Assembly (NCBI GenBank): GCA_025642065.1
Contig: JAODUP010000021.1
Coordinates: 1,148,501-1,212,500, forward strand
Direction of reading: 5' to 3'
DNA: 64,000 nt
Origin: Paralvinella palmiformis
Taxonomy: Eukaryota > Annelida > Polychaeta > Terebellida > Alvinellidae
The position numbers were made by a program, and so were the translations under genes. Below are positions 21,836-34,190 of the stretch, piece after piece; positions within the stretch are counted from its first letter, which is position 1, and each line of letters begins with the position of its first letter. The notes under the pieces were generated by a model. It saw only the letters and a list, made by a program, of their open reading frames with translations, was not told where the DNA came from and made no database searches.

Positions 21836-22620
21836 GGTGATATAGATATGGCCATGTTGTTATCTTTCTGTCACACACGCGTACACATACACATACACAC
21901 ACACACACATACACACGTACTGCCACCAAACACATGTCAAATGTTACAATCTTACTGCTGTATAAATGAACGCAATTTCACGACATATTATGATTATGTG
22001 TGATATATATTTGTGTTACAGTCTAATACTCAGTTATTTATGTGTATTTTCATTACTTTGTCCAAAGTTGTAGATAGAACGGCTAAAATATGACGACAAG
22101 TAAATATTTATGATGTTTTTAACATATTTAGGTGGTCATAGAATGCACGAACGTTGAATTATGTTCAGGTTCACTCGGCCATACGAAATTAACGCACATA
22201 TCCACGCACACGCCCCCCCCCCTCCCACATTAATACGCACTCTGTATAATCTTTTCGTTTAATAGTTATGAAGCTTAAGCTGATAGGTAGTGTATTTTGT
22301 GTTTAATGTTTAATATGGGATAGTACACTATGTTATAATATGAGTATGATAGTAATAAATTATTATTAATAATATTGTCAATGTATCCATTCGTTTACCG
22401 CGGTTGTGATTTAGAAATGTGAGAATTTTTATTGTCAGATCTTTCTGTACGTTTACTTTGCATTTTGTAAATATGAGACAATGTTTTAGGCACACACTTT
22501 TTATTATTAGTAGTAGCAGTAGTGGTAATTGTAGTACACATTGAAATACCACATATTTACTGTTTATTGATGTTTTGTGGTCGAATATTTTCTTCTTTTC
22601 ACAAAGGACAATAAAGGATA
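21836..22620 (+). other. Presumed 3' UTR of the FGD-like gene
   Basis: No gene is seen. A canonical AATAAA at 22610-22615 is a candidate poly(A) signal; short CA runs lie at 21875-21920. The assignment is inference from position. Confidence 0.35.
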
Positions 22621-22894
22621 AGGTGGACCTATTGATTTCTTGTATTAAACTATTCTGAACATACGTGCATGCGTGCATGCATATGTGCTTTTAAATAGTT
22701 TAAATATTTGTAAATATTAAACAAACCTTTAATATAAATGCAAGTCATTTATTGACCGTGATCGTATATTCCTACTCTACTAATATATAATACACGCTAC
22801 TCGCCTATTTATTAATGATACAAGAAATGTAACATTTTGTATGACTACCACAGCGCTACAGTGTTATTGTCATATATTTAGACCAGTTGTGTGC

Positions 22895-22895
<1 letters not shown>

Positions 22896-22957
<62 letters not shown>
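22896..22957. repeat. (TA)n microsatellite
   Basis: About 30 uninterrupted TA units. Confidence 0.95.
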
Positions 22958-22959
<2 letters not shown>

Positions 22960-23193
22960 TGATGGAGACGAGAGAGGGAATGGGGGAAATATGGCATGCG
23001 GATAGTAAACACTTGACTACGTTACTGTGTATTCGAAGATTTATTTTTCTATGTTCTTAAACCTGAATTATGGTAGCTGATAAAAGCAATGTAACTTTGA
23101 TGATCTCTTATATTAATCTATTAATCTATTAAATGTGATTATACACAATACTATACTATCTACTATTACTACTACTACTATAAATAAAAGAAT

Positions 23194-23197
<4 letters not shown>

Positions 23198-23283
<86 letters not shown>

Positions 23284-23300
23284 AGAGAGAGAAGAGAGAG
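23198..23300. repeat. (CT)n-(TA)n-(GA)n compound microsatellite
   Basis: A CT tract, a TA tract and GAGAGA follow in order, forming a self-complementary CT/GA stem around TA. Confidence 0.9.
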
Positions 23301-23340
23301 ATGGTGTGTGTTCACTCACTTACTCACTCACTCAGAAACA

Positions 23341-23416
23341 GGTGCGCGATGGACCATCTGTTAGTTCACACAGCTCTGGCTTTAATATTTTCGATCCGTA
23401 TTTCAACAGAAACTAA
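23341..23416 (+). other. Candidate terminal exon (unrecognised)
   Basis: After CTCAGAAACAG an open stretch reads RDGPSVSSHSSGFNIFDPYF and ends NRN-stop. The composition looks protein-like (aromatic end, serine-rich linker) in otherwise simple-sequence DNA, but there is no known domain. It might be a last exon of an unseen gene. Confidence 0.25.
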
Positions 23417-23514
23417 ATCATTACCTTGGCAACAGCTGGGCATTATCGACAAGCACACACGCACACGCATGCACACACACGCACACGCACACACACACAG
23501 TTGCTATTATGCAG

Positions 23515-23595
23515 AGAATCGCTGACGAAGCACTGGGCGAGAGATGGCAACGCTTGAACATACATTATTCTGTGTTAGCTTCTGTACAGGAAAAT
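23515..23595 (+). other. Candidate 27-codon internal exon (unrecognised)
   Basis: CTATTATGCAG precedes, and GAAAAT|GTAAGT follows. The 81 bases are open (begins RIADEALGERWQRLNIHYS) and phase 0 at both ends. Splice signals are strong; no family is recognised and no partner exon was found. Confidence 0.3.
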
Positions 23596-23599
23596 GTAA

Positions 23600-24272
23600 G
23601 TGCTCATGAATGCATAAGCAACAACGGCAACAACATCGCGGACAACAATCATCGGTCATACGGTTCATTATCATAGTTGAACAATTGCCACCAATAGGAC
23701 ACGAGCCCGCAGTAAATAAGACGCCATCTTTCCCAATTGGAAACATCAAGTCACGTGATGTCAATCTGCAGCGGGGCATTAGAATTGCTAAATATTATTT
23801 ACTTTGTCATCGTCGCAGATGTAAGACTCGTGTCGTAACGTCCATTATTCTAACTAATCGCCACCGTGGATACAGAAACAATGGAATCAAACACGTGCTA
23901 CTGTAGAAGGGGGGAGGAGGATGTTAGAATCACGTGACATCGTGGCGCTGTCATCGTAATATTACCGGAGTATGACTTTGACGTGGGTGTCATCATATCT
24001 GTATTGCGGTGGAGTTAATTATGCAGGTAACTAGAGAGACGGCCTGTAGGCCATTAAACATGCAGGTCGGTTGGTGATATATTTATTGAGTGGTCGTAAC
24101 ATCTGCAGGCGGTTTGTTGTCAGACCGTGGACCGTGATAGGTAGGTGATGACTGTGTTTTGGTTGTGTTTTGGTGGCATGTTAAAACCGTCGTCATTCTG
24201 GGAGACTTCACTCTATGGCTGATTAATGCTCTGATTAATACATGTAAAATGTGGTTATTTAATTTAAAGGTA

Positions 24273-24304
<32 letters not shown>

Positions 24305-24500
24305 GTTTGTTTCGGCGAAGTTTGACATCTGATCAGAACTATGGGTGTTGTGTAAACATTGTGTGAATCGTATACAGGACAAAGTGGAAATTGACTTCAG
24401 TACTGTAAAAATGTATGTAAATCAACAACCTAATTAAAGACGTGTCGGTCTTAGTGTACGCGGTGGGGATGGAGGTAGGTTGTATATAAGGCAATACATG
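23600..24500. other. Intergenic sequence with small (TA)n tract
   Basis: No gene recognised. TA microsatellite at about 24271-24298. Confidence 0.4.
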
Positions 24501-24509
24501 CCAAGCAAA

Positions 24510-24905
24510 GTAAGCCGTGAGCTAGGTGGCCTAGCGGTTAAGTACCCGGCACTTGGTGCCAACGGTCACAGGTTCGAACCCCGTAAGAGGTCGAAACTTT
24601 TCCAGGGATTAATTTCTCGGCTCACAATATTGCGGGTGGCTGACCACGTTAAATGGCGCTGCCGTCTCCACTGAATTATTTAAAATAAAGGGGGACGTTA
24701 AAAACCCCTAAGGACGTAAAACACTATGGCAGTGACCACCCTCAGGGTATTTCGGCTCCATCTTTCCGTACTGCTCCCCTGTGAGTGGTGGGGGGGGAGT
24801 TTACTCAACCATTCCAACATAGAGGCTGTGCTGATTAAGCGACAGCCTGGGGATTCTCCCCGAATAACAAAACAAACAAAGCATAAACCTTTACTGGTGT
24901 CTTGT
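24510..24905 (+). mobile_element. tRNA-derived SINE, about 400 bp
   Basis: The head has GAGCTAGGTGGCCTAGCGGTT (A-box like) and GGTTCGAACCCCG (B box), about 45 bases apart as in tRNAs. The body contains ATTAATTTCTCGGCTCACAA, GCTGCCGTCTCCACTG and ACGTTAAAAACCCC. It ends in AACAAAACAAACAAA. Related fragments occur at about 9138-9170, 21190-21270 and 45780-45810. RNA polymerase III promoter boxes are intact in appearance. Confidence 0.75.
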
Positions 24906-26995
24906 TATGATAACAAAACTAAAAGATGATACGTCAACGTCCAGCTGTGATTTCATTCATCCGGGTAGAGCTCTGTCTTGTGTATCGATGTCAAATGACA
25001 ACACGCTTTAGCCATATCTGGTTCCGTGATCTACAGTAAGGGATGATGTTGTCTGTTAACTACAGTGATGTATATTCTCCGATATATTCCCTTCTGGTTG
25101 ATCTACATATTTGCTTTTGAACGTTGTTAGCATAGATCTGCATAAAGTATTTGATAAAGTCGACTTGATGTCGATTTATTAATTCATTATTGCTTATCAT
25201 TACTATAAATATGTAAAACATTTACATAAAGTTTTACAGTTAGTTGCGGAAACTGAAAGGTCGTTGCCTCATCTTTATCGTTGCCGTTAAACAATTTAAT
25301 TACAAATGATTGAGGAAGTGAAAAAAGGAGGTGACTATTTAGTTAGAATATTTGCGATTGTTTCATGTTTCAATAAAAATATCACTAAGAAAAACTTCAC
25401 GGCCACATACCCCAAGTGAAGTTGGTGCTTAGGTTAAACAAATGAATTAGTAAACAAGTAAGCGCTTTATTCGTCCACATACTGTACACAGTAAACATAT
25501 ATATTACAATTTCATGATACAATATACAGAGAGGTAACACTAATAATCTTATAGGTTGAGATCCGAAAGCAATAGTGTACATTATTTGATATACAAGACA
25601 AGATATATAATAGACCTTGTCAATTAAGCTAGTGACATCTGGTGGCAGGATTTAGAACCACTACATTCGGGTCGTGTTAATCGCAGAGTCTGGATCCCCG
25701 TTCCTTTTCAATGTGTACGTGAGATATTTTAACGATAATTGCCGGTGATAATACTCCACGATTCCAACATCAGTAAAGGAAAATGAAAGATAAGGTGATA
25801 TTTAGTATATTTCTTTTCAAAGAAGACTGATTTAGTAAACTAAATAGATTAAATTGGAAGTTCTATGTGGTAGTTCGCCGAACACATTTCCCGTGTACAG
25901 GCGGATTGCCGTATTCGTAGCGAAAGTTTATGTATAGGCGGTGGCTTTCCCATAATGTTTCTTCAATACACATCTTTGGCCATTTATAATAATATCGAAA
26001 ATGGACAAGGCAGTTGTAATAATATTATCATTTTACCATGACAATTCAGAGATATCTTCAACGATTTGTTTTATTTGTGATCATTTCCGTGTATCATCGT
26101 CTAGCAGTAGGCTTATGGCGCATGCGCACGTGAGTAATAATACGCCGCCATCGATGGCATAATTCTAATAAACAAACGGGTATGCTATTTGGATCGAAAA
26201 TACTCATCAAATCGGAGACATATTGTGTTACACAAAAGTATTGATTGATAGAGCAATCATCCGGCATAGATATATTGCATTTGTGTATTATTTCTCGCGA
26301 ATTAACGCGAACCATGAGTCGATTTTAAAATGTAAACAAACCCCGTCTGTCGCCATTTCAATTTTCAAGCGATAACTAATTCTAGAGGACTTCGCTAAAG
26401 AAGTATTTACTCTCATTTGTTGACAATAACAACATTTAATAATGGAATATGCTGAACAACAGGAAACTAATCTATCACCAGAAGTATTTTCCTATCTGAA
26501 TTCCAATTGTATTACGCAGTAGATCGTTGTTCAAACCGAGATGTTCAGAACAAGAATCCGGCCATGAAGCTCCGCCTCCGCTGTTCTGGGCGGTGACCCG
26601 AAGTGTAAAAGCCCGCGAAAATTAGTTGGCAAGGTCTATTGATATTGGGTTAGGTGTTACCTAAAAGAGGTGTGAGAAAATAATAAAAATACAAAAATGC
26701 GAGTGCAAGACATATAATAGTATCATAGACACAATGACCTATTAGCAAGACAAAAGCAATATATCAGTGTAAGGAACACATATGGAAAAGAAACCGGTTA
26801 TCAATGTACACACTTTTCACACTGCAAAAAGATTTTTTTGGTAGATATGTTTTTACTTTATAGTGTAAATTTCCCCATATTGCGGGACCTTGGTGTAAAA
26901 TTGAATTAGAAGCAAGACAAGTGCGGCGCGTTTTTTACACGAGGTGCTCGACTTTGTCGTGTATTATGATCGTGATATGCAATATTTAGTATGAG
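24905..26995. other. Intergenic sequence
   Basis: No gene is recognised. A slightly GC-richer patch at 26100-26640 contains a GCGCATGCGCAC palindrome (see next entry). Confidence 0.4.
26118..26640. promoter_or_regulatory. Possible promoter patch
   Basis: GCGCATGCGCAC at 26118-26129 matches the palindromic NRF1 consensus and overlaps CACGTG. CGCCATTTC and a GC-box-like CTCCGCCTCC...GGGCGG follow at about 26350 and 26570-26595. A short frame from ATG 26443 (MEYAEQQETNLSPEVFSYLN) follows. No gene can be attached, so this may be chance or a relic promoter. Confidence 0.2.
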
Positions 26996-27003
26996 GTGCT
27001 TCA

Positions 27004-27730
27004 TTAAAGATTTGGGTGATATTTTATTATATCATTATCAATTTTTTGATAAGGTTCATCAGGTTGTGTTGAAGATGCATACAGCGTGACGTCATCAGCA
27101 AACAAGATAGCTGCAGCATCTGTAAGAGAAAGTAGCAAGTCATTTGTGTAAATTATGAAAAGTAGGGGTCCTAAGATGGATCCCTGCGGTACCGCGGATG
27201 TGATACACTGATTATCAGAAGATATACCTTTATATTGTACGTATTGAGTTTGATCAGATAAATAACTTGTGAACCAGTCCAGTGATTGACCCCGCACCCC
27301 AGAATATTCCAATTTATTAATTAATAATTCATGATCTATCGGCTCAAGGGCCTTTGACAAGTCTAGATATGTTGCAAGTGTGTGTTCATTATTTTCTCTG
27401 GCTTTGACGTTATCAATTAGAGAATCGGTCACCGCTTGGGCTGTTAGGTGACGGTTTCTAAAGCCCTACAGACACTTGTACAGTAAATTGTATGTTTCCA
27501 AGAGTGAATAAAGTCTTTTATGGACAACTTGTTCTAGAACTTCTGGAAAAACCGGCAATAATTATATAGGCCAATAATAAGAGAATTGATGTTTAACTTT
27601 TGATTTATAGATAGGCACTACTTTAGCAACTTTGATACAGTTTGGAACTATTCCACTTTCAAGCGACTTAAAGGAAATCATGCTAACTGGTTGGGATATT
27701 TGACCTTTCACTTTCTTCAAAAACATTCAT
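27004..27730 (-). pseudogene. LINE reverse transcriptase fragment (CR1/jockey-like)
   Basis: The minus-strand frame has TYLDLSKALEPIDHELLINK, VPQGSILGPLLFIIYTNDL and ILFADDVTLYASS (FADD active site), the palm of non-LTR RT. Upstream, to about 27730, the same protein continues with stops (IVPNCIKVAKVVPIYK, AVTDSLIDNV). Truncated at both ends. Confidence 0.85.
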
Positions 27731-28717
27731 CCTATCCAGTAACAATTATTTCCTATCAAGACTCGATCGTATACAATATTTTCCAGTTTAAATCTCTTTT
27801 TATTGGTATTTTTACGTATACGTTACCACCATTTAATATTTATCTCCTAATTGTGGAGTAAATAAATAAATAGAATGAAATCAATATAGTAAACAACAAA
27901 GAAAATATGTTTGTAAACTAATTTGGCGTTTATTTATAACAAGTTAGTAGTTGTTGTTGTACTGGACAAATAATAACCTAGTTTAATTGATAGAACGGCA
28001 TGTCAATCATAGTCACTTAGGGCCACTTGATCGTCAGCCATTTGACCAAGTACTCCTGAAGCGAAAGATGAAACATGCCGTTTTAGATAAATGCGGAATT
28101 TGAACCCCACAATCTCTCAGAAAGTAGTAATTTGTTTGCGCTGATTTAACGGGTTTTCACGGGCTTTCAGTCGATTTACTATTAACAGTATTTTTTAAAT
28201 TTATTATAGAATACATAGACTGTAGGCCGATTAAAATATTTCCGATATTTTAAATGAACATTGCTATACGAACGTTGGTTATGAATAATTTTAATAGATG
28301 GAATGATCTGATATTTGAACGTGTGCTTAATTGTTCCCTACCCCCCCCCAACCCGGTCTGTTAACTTTTTTACATCTTTGTCATTATTTGTCTGTAAATA
28401 ATATGATGGGTCAGTGTTGTGGCAGTTATATACTTACCTTTCAGTGAATGGAACTCTATGTTATGTTCAATCTTATTTAATTTACGCAAATCTACACGAT
28501 AACTAAGTATATTTTTGTAAAGTTTGTTATTTTTTTTAGGCTATGTTCATCTAGGAAAAGATTATCTCTACATTACAGAAGTGAATCAGTACAGATTGTT
28601 TCAATATCGATTGCCCCAAAATAAATAATTATGATCGAAAGTATTTCCCCCCTGAGATAAAGGGTTTCAAGAGAAATAACTGGTTGACCTAAAGGAATAA
28701 TCAAATCAGCCTTAGAT
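27730..28717. other. Upstream region of the TRIM-like gene
   Basis: No gene. A weak inverse match to the SINE head family of 33427 lies at about 28000-28110 (GGAATTTGAACCCCAC). Promoter elements for the downstream gene cannot be pinpointed. Confidence 0.35.
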
Positions 28718-31700
28718 ATGGCTACTGTCCAGTATTTGGATGTCTTCAGCGAGTTTAAGCATTTCATGAGGTGTACGATCTGCCTGGAGACACTGACTGC
28801 ACCTCGCACACTGCCATGCCTGCACACGTTCTGTACGACCTGTCTGGAGAGACACGTGGATAACACGCTGGTGACTACACCCGGTGGTGGCGATGCGCAC
28901 TTCCTTTGTCCGGCCTGTCGCGAGCGAGTGATGCTGCCACGTGACGGTGTAATCGGCTTTCGACGAGATTTCCGCGTCGAACAGATCCGCGAGATCCTGA
29001 CCAAGAACGCGTCATCCGAGGAAAGCGGTACCAACGCGGAGGAGTTCGGATGCAGCATCTGTTTGGGCGTCTTCGACACGTCATCGACCTACTGCCGAGA
29101 CTGCCGGAAGTCGTTCTGCGACATGTGTGCCCACGTGCACGACCAGATTCCGGTGTTTAGCAAACATTCGGTGGAGGCACGTCAGCCAGGCAGCACGACT
29201 TCCGGTTTGGAATGTTCACGACATTCTTCCGACGTACTCTCCTACATCTGCGAGGACTGTCTGAAGCTGGTCTGTTCGACATGCATCATCAAGGAGCATG
29301 GCGATCACGTGATCGTCGAAAAGGAACAAGGTACGATCGTTGACACTTCCGGTTTTAACTCGTGCACAAAGGGTGGGATGTGATGGGTCGCTTCAGCTTG
29401 GTAGTATTATTTCTCTAAGTGATGGCCCTTCTCGATAATATTCTCATTCATTCACTCATTCATTCACTCACTCACTCCCTGTATCACTCACTGACTGACT
29501 GACTCACTAACTTCAGTCCTGTAATTAACCCATCCATTTGATAATGGTGTCATCTCTTTAGATATATCCCGTGATGGTGATTGTTTATGATGATGATAAT
29601 GATGATGATGATGATGATAATGGAGACGACTTCGATGATGATCAGTATCCACTCTTCTTAGGTATAAAGGAGATGACGAGAAGAGTTGACATACAGCGCC
29701 AGACAGTACTGGCTAGACGCGATCAGCTGATGTCTGTCAGAGATAACATCAGATACCAGAAACGACAACTGGATGTCACACGGACATCTATGATAAGTGA
29801 GATAAAGACCAAGGTCACGGAGGTCATAGAGGACATATATAGGCAGGAGAACAGCTTACTCCAGGTTAGTGTGTATGTGTGTGTGTGTGTGTGGGGGGGG
29901 TATAAGACATATCAATGAGATATTAATATCTGCATTATTTAACAGATCACCCCCCCCCCCCAACACACACACACATACATTCTGCATTAATAACTTGATG
30001 AATCATTCTATGACATAATGTAATACAGTCTAGGAAAAAAGGTAGTAGTATCCCAAAATGCTGCATAAATGACAATTTTGGAGCACTCTTACAATAACTT
30101 TCGTTGTATTTTTCATAACATTGTGTCATTTTATAATGTCAGTTCATTGTGTTCAATAGTATTGAATACAGTTTTTACTTAATAATACTGGTTTATTAGT
30201 TTTATTGCCAATTCTTTGAATCTGTGACAAATACTAACAAAAACAATGTTTTTATTCGTTGACAAAACTTCACAAAACAACTGAAATCCACATTCAAAAT
30301 ATTTGTCCTTGTGTTAAAGCTGATGAATCATGCCAGGGAATATGAAATAATATTCAATACTTCGTGTGGCCTCCTCTGGCGTTGTATACGACACGCAAGC
30401 GTCGAGGCATGCTCAAAACCAGGATTGGGAGCTTCTGATCCATAATATCTCGCCAGATGTCCACGACAGCTTAGATCAGTCCAACCACGTTTGTTGGGGG
30501 GTAGTCCATGTTGTTCAATCTACGTGAGATTTCCGACCAGAGGTTCTCGATCAGGTTCAAATTCGGTGACATAGCAGGCCAATCCATGTGCTGCACATCC
30601 TCATCTTCGAGGAAACCCATGACACGTCGCGCTCGGTGTGTTGGAGCATTGTCATCTTGGAACACAAACTTTCACTGGAAGTCTCTCCTAGCAAATGGGA
30701 GCATTTTAGTTTTCAGGACACGTACGTACTGGTACTGATCATTGTTTCGATCCAGTACGTGGAACTCGGATTTCCCTCTGTTATTAAAGGCACCGCTGCC
30801 GCCTGCCTGTACTCTAGGCCGTACACACTCATCCAATAGAGCTTCGTGAGCTTGTCGGCGTACTCGAACACGATTATCTTGACGATCCAGCAAAACTTTG
30901 GATTCGTCACTGAACATAACGTGTTGCCAGTGACCATCACACCAGCTTAAGTGCCCACGCGCCAACACAAATCGCGGTTGTTGATGTCTTCTTTGCAGTA
31001 GGGGCTTCCTCACGTATCGTCTTGCCAAATAACCAGGGTTCAAAAGTCGATAATTCACCAGCCGAGTTGTTATAGGAACATTTGTGAAACGGATCCAGTC
31101 AGCACGGAGCTGAGATGAAGGTTTTGTTCGGCTATTACGGCACAGTCGGAGCAGATATAGGTCATGTCTAGCTGTGGTTTTCTTGAGACGACCAGATCTT
31201 GGCCTAGGAGTCGTTAGACCAGTCTCCCGATGACGCTTCAGGATTTAGAGATCGATCCTTGGGTGATCCGGAACACTTTGGCAAAGTCCTTCTGGCTAGA
31301 CCTTGTCTGGCGTATACCAACAATCCTGTTGCACAAATCTGCACTCAATTGACTTCTCATGGTTGCTAATTATCTCATAAGAAGTTGAGAAAGAATTGAT
31401 TAAAACGAAGAGGCTTTTCACTTATATAGACCAGAAGCGGTCTCAAAGGGATTGGCAACCAAACAAAAGGGCGCTCTATAATTGGTTAATTGCAATCACC
31501 CCCATCAGTCGTACGACACCGAAATATTGGCTGTAGACATACAGCATCATATCGGGGTAGTAGGTGACAGTACGTTATATTATATTATATGTCGTGTGAG
31601 TGAGCGAGTGAGTGAGCAAGTGAGTTAATAAGTGAGTGGGTGACAGACTCAGTGAGTCAGTGAATTGGTAGGCCGGTTGATTGGTAGTCGGGTAGATGTA

Positions 31701-32971
31701 TCAATTAGGTGAATGCTGATATACAGTCTAAATGTCTATTACTTCAGGATCTCGAGAGTCACCTCGCGGACGAAGAGTCCCGTCTGGATAGTGCCAGAGA
31801 TCATATTGAGTTACTGATAGAACAGATGTCTGAAGCTACCAATAGGACCGATGAAGTGCTCGTTCTGGGTAGAGATCACTCCAGGATCCGGACGTACAGG
31901 GATCTGGAACGAGATCTCACACAGCTGTTTGAAGAGAGCCTTCTGGTCGACCTGTCCTCGCCTTCTGTCCAATTGAACTTCATTCCCCACGTCGTCCTCT
32001 CCCAGGTGGGTCGGATATCCGTTCACGTGGCGCCCGTTGGCACGGACGCCGCTTTCGATTCCGGATCTCAGGATTCTATCTCCGGATCGAGCAGTGACCC
32101 GGATACAAACGACAGCGGCACGATAAGCTGGGACTGTTTGCCATCAAGAAGATCTCGCCCCTTTCGTCCATTGAAGATCTCGCTAATGGTGAAGTTCGGC
32201 AAACGAGGCCGATCTGGCGGTGAATTCGATCTTCCCCGTGACGTCTGCTACGTGGCTGGAGGCAGCCATTTTGCGGTCTGCGACACGAACAACGAACGAA
32301 TCCAGGTTTTTGACGAGCAGGGTTTGCTTATTCGGGTCATAGGTCAGAACGAGATCAGACCGTGGGGTCTGACTACTTCCGCTTGCGGAGAGTTCCTGGT
32401 GGCTGACAATGCCGACAAATGCGTTAAAATATTCGATGGGGATGGTCAGCTTCAAAGGAAAATTGGTTCGTTCCTTTGCCCGTGTGGGGTCGCTGTTACT
32501 AGTACGAAGCACGTGATCGTCACCGATTTCTTCAGCTCATGTTATTACGTCATCGATTGGAAGGGAGACCTGCGTAGACAAGTTCGATATCGCACCAGCG
32601 ACGATAATCACGCGTGTGGCGCCTCGCGCGTGGCCGTCACTTCCCGGGATGACGTCATCATTTCCGACGTCAGCAACGCCTCGTTGAAGGCATACGATCG
32701 ACGAGGGCGCCACCTGTGGACGGTTGCCGACCACATGCAACTGGTGGCTCCACACGGCGTGTGCGTGACCGACGATGATATCATTTTAGTCGGAGACTGC
32801 GTCACCCATCGAATTGCGCAGTTCAACGTCGACGGCCAATTCCTGGGGACGATAAGGACTCCCGAAGCGCGGGTCAGAGAGCCGACGTCATTGGCTATTT
32901 CGAAAGAGAACACGTTGGTGGTTAGCCGAATGAACGCCAATCAAATTCGAGTTTACCGGGTCACTAACTGA
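28718..32971 (+). CDS. TRIM-NHL protein: RING, two B-boxes, coiled coil, NHL repeats
   Basis: Exons 28718-29330, 29662-29864 and 31748-32971 join in matching phases (G|GT glycine codon, then phase 0) to 679 codons plus stop. RING at residues 19-67: CTIC, CLHTFCTTC, CPAC (C3HC4), the E2-binding module of E3 ubiquitin ligases. B-box 1 runs from residue 112 (CSIC..CRDC..CDMC..H), B-box 2 from 166 (CSRH..CEDC..CSTC..H). Exon 2 and the start of exon 3 are charged coiled coil. About residue 420 to the end are five or so NHL-type blades (KFGKRG, ERIQVFDEQG, KCVKIFDGDGQL, HRIAQFNVDGQF). This architecture is that of TRIM2/3/32/56/71 relatives: ubiquitin ligases or RNA-binding regulators. Start ATG chosen because it precedes the RING by the usual short leader; an upstream non-coding exon is possible. 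Which orthologue is unclear. Confidence 0.9.
29571..29660. repeat. GAT/TGA microsatellite before TRIM exon 2
   Basis: A GATGAT tract (about 29585-29640) lies directly upstream of the acceptor TCTTCTTAG. Its open frame (poly-Asp) is continuous with exon 2 by chance. Confidence 0.75.
30030..31575 (-). mobile_element. Tc1/mariner transposon in TRIM intron 2
   Basis: The transposase lies between ends that are imperfect inverted repeats: about 30046-30070 (GTAGTATCCCAAAATGCTGCA) and about 31530-31560 (inverse reads CTACTACCCCGATATGATGC). It is antisense to the host gene in the intron between exons 29864 and 31748. Termini were not resolved to the base. Confidence 0.75.
30354..31360 (-). pseudogene. 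Tc1/mariner transposase, nearly full length with frameshifts
   Basis: The start MRSQLSADLCNRIVGIRQT (ATG at 31360) opens the helix-turn-helix region. The catalytic triad is still visible: FSDESK (first Asp), FQDDNAPTHRAR (second Asp) and LNLIENLWSEI (Glu), spaced as in DD34E Tc1 proteins. The end (VYNARGGHTKY-stop) is typical. About 335 codons, close to family length, but several stops in the N-terminal third and a frameshift near 30668 disable it. Confidence 0.85.
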
Positions 32972-33344
32972 AGCTAGTCATTTGTGCTAAAAGATTATTT
33001 ATAAGCTCGTCTTTATTATTGTTATTATTGTTTCACCTGAAAACTATATCATATCTGTTTCTGTTGGCAAATGTTGTATGCAGTAAAGGACGGTTGTTGT
33101 GAACCACGAATTAGTTGGGCCTTTTTTCCTTTACGCATTCTTGTTTAACATCGTATCTTAGATTTGTCAGTGTTGTTTTGTAAACACAATTAACGCATCA
33201 GTTCAGTTTGCTGATTAAACTGTAAAAAATTAATATACAGAAAGCGAATAATTAATCAGTGATATTTAGTATTTAGAGTTGCTGGCTGCTGGTCTTTATC
33301 ATGGGATAAGTGAGGTTTATAAATTGTTGATCAATCATGAAATG

Positions 33345-33350
33345 AATAAA
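33345..33350 (+). terminator. Candidate poly(A) signal of the TRIM-like gene
   Basis: AATAAA about 375 bases after the stop codon, a plausible 3' UTR length. Confidence 0.4.
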
Positions 33351-33426
33351 CTCTTTCACCTGCCGATAATGTAGTTTTTAAATAATTGCGACGACGACTT
33401 AAACGTATTTTCGAGTATATGTCATT

Positions 33427-33580
33427 GCGGCGCCTCCGTGGTCTAATCGGTAGCGCGTTGGACCACAGATCACTACCACCTGAGTTCGAATTTCGGCCGG
33501 GGCATGTCTGAAGGGTGTTTCATCTTTGACTTCGCTTCATTACATTTGGAGGTCGTTCGGCCCATTTAGCCTAATATGTG
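33427..33580 (+). mobile_element. tRNA-derived SINE (GGCGCCTCCRTGG family)
   Basis: GGCGCCTCCGTGGTCTAATC (A-box region) and GAGTTCGAATTTCGG (B box), then GTCTGAAGGGTGTTTCATC. Other copies: 34905-35050 (+), 36110-36275 (-) and 61070-61180 (-). The tRNA-like head cannot form a normal acceptor stem, so it is a SINE. Confidence 0.7.
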
Positions 33581-33869
33581 CAGAAAAATGGCCGTACAGC
33601 ATCAATCAAGCAATCTATACGAAATATATAGCAAAGACGTAAACAAAAATTGTATTGGGTCAGATATACCATTAGACAGTGGATGCTTTTAAAGTTGTAG
33701 TCATAATAATGTGATGTTCCTATATATGAACAACTTGATCAAAATGACACCATTGAACTTGTATTGATCCGTCAGGATATAATTCAGAATATTTGGGTAT
33801 TGAAGATAACATGATAAACATTTATTAAACCATTACTCCACATTAGAAGATTTTAAGTCGATCCAGAAA

Positions 33870-34190
33870 GGCCACTAACGATCAGCGGAAATTGGAATAT
33901 GCCTTTTAATTATATTCCATAGATATGCCTTTCAGTATGCCTAACGATTATCAGGTTAAAGTTACTGACTGTTTCTGTTTCATATAATCCTGTAGTTAGA
34001 CGGAATTTACCTGTGTGCTAATTACCGTTTTATAGAAACGGACGCCTGATTACCTAAACTTTAACCTAATTGACCGTTACATCATGGAATGATAATTGGA
34101 TGTTACTGATAATCGTTAGGTATACTGGAAGGCATATCTATGGAATATAATTAAAAACCATATGCTAATTTCGGCTGATCATTAGTATAA
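33870..34190. mobile_element. MITE with about 80-bp inverted repeats
   Basis: Left GATCAGCGGAAATTGG...AATTATATTCCATAGATATGCC...CTAACGATTATCAG (33880-33955) is repeated inverted at about 34107-34183. The centre (about 150 bp) is non-coding and itself partly palindromic (ACCGTTTTATAGAAACGG). No transposase; family unknown. Confidence 0.75.

Noticed and set aside
28573..29084. 168- and 69-codon minus-strand frames
   Set aside because: Antisense shadows of TRIM exon 1, whose plus frame has clear RING and B-box residues.
32183..32940. Minus-strand frames of 72-110 codons
   Set aside because: Antisense shadows of the NHL-repeat exon.
33427..33500. Possible tRNA gene
   Set aside because: A- and B-box words are present but there is no complete clover-leaf and the sequence recurs as a SINE head in four copies.
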